Source of the DNA: JBOGED01 sp050743625
GTDB lineage: Bacteria; Actinomycetota; Nitriliruptoria; Euzebyales; Egibacteraceae
Direction: 5' to 3'
Assembly (NCBI GenBank): GCA_050743625.1
Contig: JBOGED010000126.1
Location: forward strand, 1-8,491
Length of the DNA stretch: 8,491 bases
The notes under the pieces are model-generated. The model saw only the letters and a program-made list of their open reading frames with translations, ran no database searches and was not told the origin of the DNA. The position numbers were made by a program, and so were the translations under genes. This document shows positions 7,312-8,491 of the stretch, piece after piece (position 1 is the stretch's first letter; each line of letters opens with the position of its first letter).

Positions 7312-8312
7312 CACTTGATGAAGTTGCGAAGTTTGGCGACCTGGTGGTCCTCCAGCGGATCCGGGCTAAAGTGCATCACCTCATTGCGCAGCACGCGGAT
7401 CTCGTGCAGCGTCTCAACGAAGACCTTCTTGTCGATCTGCCAGCCCATGCGCTGCCAGCACTCCGGTCGCTCCAGCAGACGCACCTGCTCGCCAATCGTG
7501 AGGTCGTCGACCGAGTTCACCTCGCGGGCGGAATCCTCAGGATCTCGGAGCTGCCTCAACTCTTCGGGCTTGAAACGTCCGTCGATCGCGCGGCGTAAGC
7601 GGCGCTCGATCTCACCGATGAGGAAGAATGGGTTCGCGAGCCTAGAGAACTCCTCGCTGAGGTCGGCGGTCGTGACGATCCCGCAGATGGTCTTGTCACG
7701 CCTGCGCACGAACACAAAACCCGCGTCAATGATACGCGGGATATGCGAGAGAAGGTCGTCCTCGACCATCACGTCTTCGGCACGCACGATCGCGTCGCGC
7801 AACTCTGCCTGAGAACTCCGGATCCGGGCCTGGGCTATCGACTCCCAGCTCACCGCCCCGACCAGCTCCCGAGGGCCCGACAACACGGCGATCTGCGAGT
7901 AGTCGTGCCTCATCATCAAGGACTCGGCGTGGGCAAGTCCATGTTCTTGGCGGACCCCGACAACCCCAGCCGTCGCGGACTGGAGGTTTCCCACTCGTAG
8001 GAACGTCCGGGTCGACTCCGCTTCTCGCTCGACCTCTTCGACTCTGTCGTCCGACGTTGGGTCCCGCTCATCCTCGGCTGTGGCCGCATCCACCGAGACG
8101 ACGGTGATCTCACTGTCGATCCACCCCTCGGTGAAGGGCGGCTCGGTGCTCAGTCCACGCTCCAGGAGATCGGCCTGCATGTCCTCGACGATCCAGTAGC
8201 CCCGCCGCTTGGCCCCCCACTTCGCAAGCAGTTCCCGGATCGTGATCCTGACCGGGTCGTTATGAGCCCGCTCGACAGCGTCGTCGAGAAAGTACTTCAG
8301 CTCGGCATCCAT
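7290..8312 (-). CDS. CBS-domain protein with C-terminal HEPN-like RNase motif (340 aa)
   Basis: Three parts can be seen. Residues 1 to about 70 contain TIRELLAKWGAKRRGYWIVEDM and GWIDSEITVV, a winged-helix-like N-terminal module I associate with other CBS and defence-linked proteins. Residues about 103-220 form a CBS pair. One repeat ends SQIAVLSGPRELVGAVSWESIA (139-160). The second ends AGFVFVRRRDKTICGIVTTADL (197-218), with the GIVTTAD ligand-pocket motif. CBS pairs usually bind adenine nucleotides. Residues about 228-340 are helical and contain RNEVMH (309-314), an R-N-x3-H match to the HEPN RNase motif Rx4-6H. The likely reading is a nucleotide-sensing HEPN RNase or stress/defence regulator, not a metabolic enzyme. 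The gene faces the defence operon tail to tail and lies 53 bp downstream of a nucleotide-sugar dehydrogenase on the same strand. The ATG at 8312 lacks a ribosome site at normal distance and may be read from a leaderless mRNA. CBS assignment is firm; HEPN is moderately supported. Confidence 0.85.
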   Translation of the reverse strand: MDAELKYFLDDAVERAHNDPVRITIRELLAKWGAKRRGYWIVEDMQADLLERGLSTEPPFTEGWIDSEITVVSVDAATAEDERDPTSDDRVEEVEREAESTRTFLRVGNLQSATAGVVGVRQEHGLAHAESLMMRHDYSQIAVLSGPRELVGAVSWESIAQARIRSSQAELRDAIVRAEDVMVEDDLLSHIPRIIDAGFVFVRRRDKTICGIVTTADLSEEFSRLANPFFLIGEIERRLRRAIDGRFKPEELRQLRDPEDSAREVNSVDDLTIGEQVRLLERPECWQRMGWQIDKKVFVETLHEIRVLRNEVMHFSPDPLEDHQVAKLRNFIKWLRLLEG

Positions 8313-8326
8313 AAGGAGGTGAGCAT
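8297..8326 (-). other. Possible 9-codon upstream ORF overlapping the CBS-HEPN start
   Basis: An ATG at 8326 follows AAGGA by 6 bases and reads MLTSLWMPS before a TGA at 8297, out of frame with and running through the CBS-HEPN start at 8312. If longer transcripts exist, it has the better-placed ribosome site and would compete with the main start. It may equally be chance. Confidence 0.2.
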
Positions 8327-8338
8327 AGCGAATCCTTA
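8312..8338 (-). repeat. 6-bp inverted repeat spanning the CBS-HEPN start
   Basis: TAAGGA (8312-8317 on plus) and TCCTTA (8333-8338) flank the putative -10 box with a 15-base spacer. It could be an operator site, or a hairpin hiding the start codon in longer transcripts. The function is unproven. Confidence 0.3.
8322..8327 (-). promoter_or_regulatory. Possible -10 box for the CBS-HEPN gene (leaderless start)
   Basis: On the minus strand TATGCT ends 9 bases before the ATG at 8312 and fits the actinobacterial TANNNT pattern. This spacing would start the mRNA at or just before the start codon, which agrees with the lack of a usual ribosome site. No good -35 box was found 16-19 bases upstream. 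Confidence 0.35.
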
Positions 8339-8345
8339 CAGTCGA

Positions 8346-8362
8346 TCGCCGTGTCTCGGCGA
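8346..8362 (-). terminator. Short hairpin after the sugar dehydrogenase gene
   Basis: TCGCCG (8346-8351) pairs perfectly with CGGCGA (8357-8362) around a 5-base loop. On the minus strand it starts 3 bases after the dehydrogenase stop. There is no T-run, so termination would be weak or of the tract-less type sometimes proposed for high-GC bacteria. Confidence 0.35.
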
Positions 8363-8365
8363 CCG

Positions 8366-8491
8366 CTACAGGCGTTCGATGTGGGGGCCGGTGAGTTTGC
8401 CGCGGGTGTCGAACAATAAGGGAGAGGCGGCGGCGATCTGGTCGAGGTTGTAGGAGGAGTGGGGTTGGACGAGGAGGACGAGGTCGGCGGC
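8366..8491 (-). CDS. Nucleotide-sugar dehydrogenase, C-terminal end (partial)
   Basis: The last 41 codons run off the right edge of the window. They read AADLVLLVQPHSSYNL, then DQIAAASPLLFDTRGKLTGP, and end HIERL before a TAG at 8366-8368. This matches the C-terminal domain of the UDP-glucose/GDP-mannose dehydrogenase family, which has the form 'D-hydrophobics-H..y.l..I...a.l.lDTRG'. These enzymes oxidise nucleotide sugars to uronic acids using NAD for capsule, exopolysaccharide or glycan synthesis. UDP-N-acetylmannosamine or UDP-glucose substrates are both possible; the visible end does not decide. The family call rests on a short segment, but the DTRG motif is characteristic. It suggests that a surface polysaccharide cluster lies to the right of the defence genes. 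Confidence 0.75.
   Translation of the reverse strand, partial: AADLVLLVQPHSSYNLDQIAAASPLLFDTRGKLTGPHIERL

Noticed and set aside
7266..7598. Plus-strand open frame after the ATPase gene, a possible extra operon gene
   Set aside because: It lies opposite the conserved HEPN-like end of the CBS protein and its peptide matches no family I know. It starts inside the ATPase gene without a good ribosome site.
8262..8453. Plus-strand open frame and strong AAGGAGGTGA sequence near 8313-8322
   Set aside because: No ATG, GTG or TTG follows the SD-like sequence at a usable distance. The region lies between and opposite two well-supported minus-strand genes.
1..8491. CRISPR array or structural RNA gene
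   Set aside because: The only regular repeats are the IS-end repeats at 25-119, which have no spacer-like variable units. No tRNA cloverleaf or rRNA stretch was recognised. The 11-base match to the 16S 3' end near 8312-8322 is too short to be an rRNA remnant.

Overview
The window is high-GC DNA with GTG starts, tightly overlapping genes and actinobacterial-looking proteins. It most likely comes from an actinomycete-type chromosome (Actinomycetota), at an island boundary. No rRNA, tRNA or CRISPR array was seen.

Layout. (1) Bases 1 to about 126 look like one end of an IS21-family insertion sequence. They carry four degenerate 22-24 bp tandem repeats with GGCCGCC and TGGGGA cores and finish in ..CCGACA. 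(2) About 127-434 encode what looks like the remnant of the C-terminal DUF3883 (NOV_C, PD-(D/E)XK-like) domain of a large helicase. Its front is cut off by the IS end, and a central piece appears to be missing. (3) 431-7278 hold four plus-strand genes, each overlapping the next by 4-8 bp: an unrecognised 304-aa protein, a VapC-like PIN nuclease, an 896-aa DUF1156 DNA amino-methyltransferase and a 936-aa DUF499 AAA-type ATPase. (4) 7290-8312, on the minus strand, encode a protein with a predicted N-terminal winged-helix-like region, paired CBS domains and a C-terminal HEPN-like RNase motif (RNEVMH). (5) 8366-8491, also minus, hold the C-terminal end of a nucleotide-sugar (UDP-glucose/GDP-mannose family) dehydrogenase. 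This suggests a polysaccharide or capsule cluster continues to the right.

How the parts fit. DUF1156 methyltransferases and DUF499 ATPases recur together with DUF3883-containing helicases in antiphage loci. I recall PADLOC's type name Hma (helicase-methyltransferase-ATPase) for such a combination, but could not check it. Here the methyltransferase and ATPase look intact, with motif I, DPPY, Walker A and Walker B present. The helicase survives only as a stump next to a transposon end, so the locus looks like a beheaded defence system. Between the stump and the methyltransferase sits a PIN nuclease coupled to a 304-aa partner. This may be an embedded toxin-antitoxin or effector module that is not part of the textbook trio. 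The convergent CBS-HEPN gene is a second possible nuclease-type defence gene. These functional links are inferences from domains and gene order.
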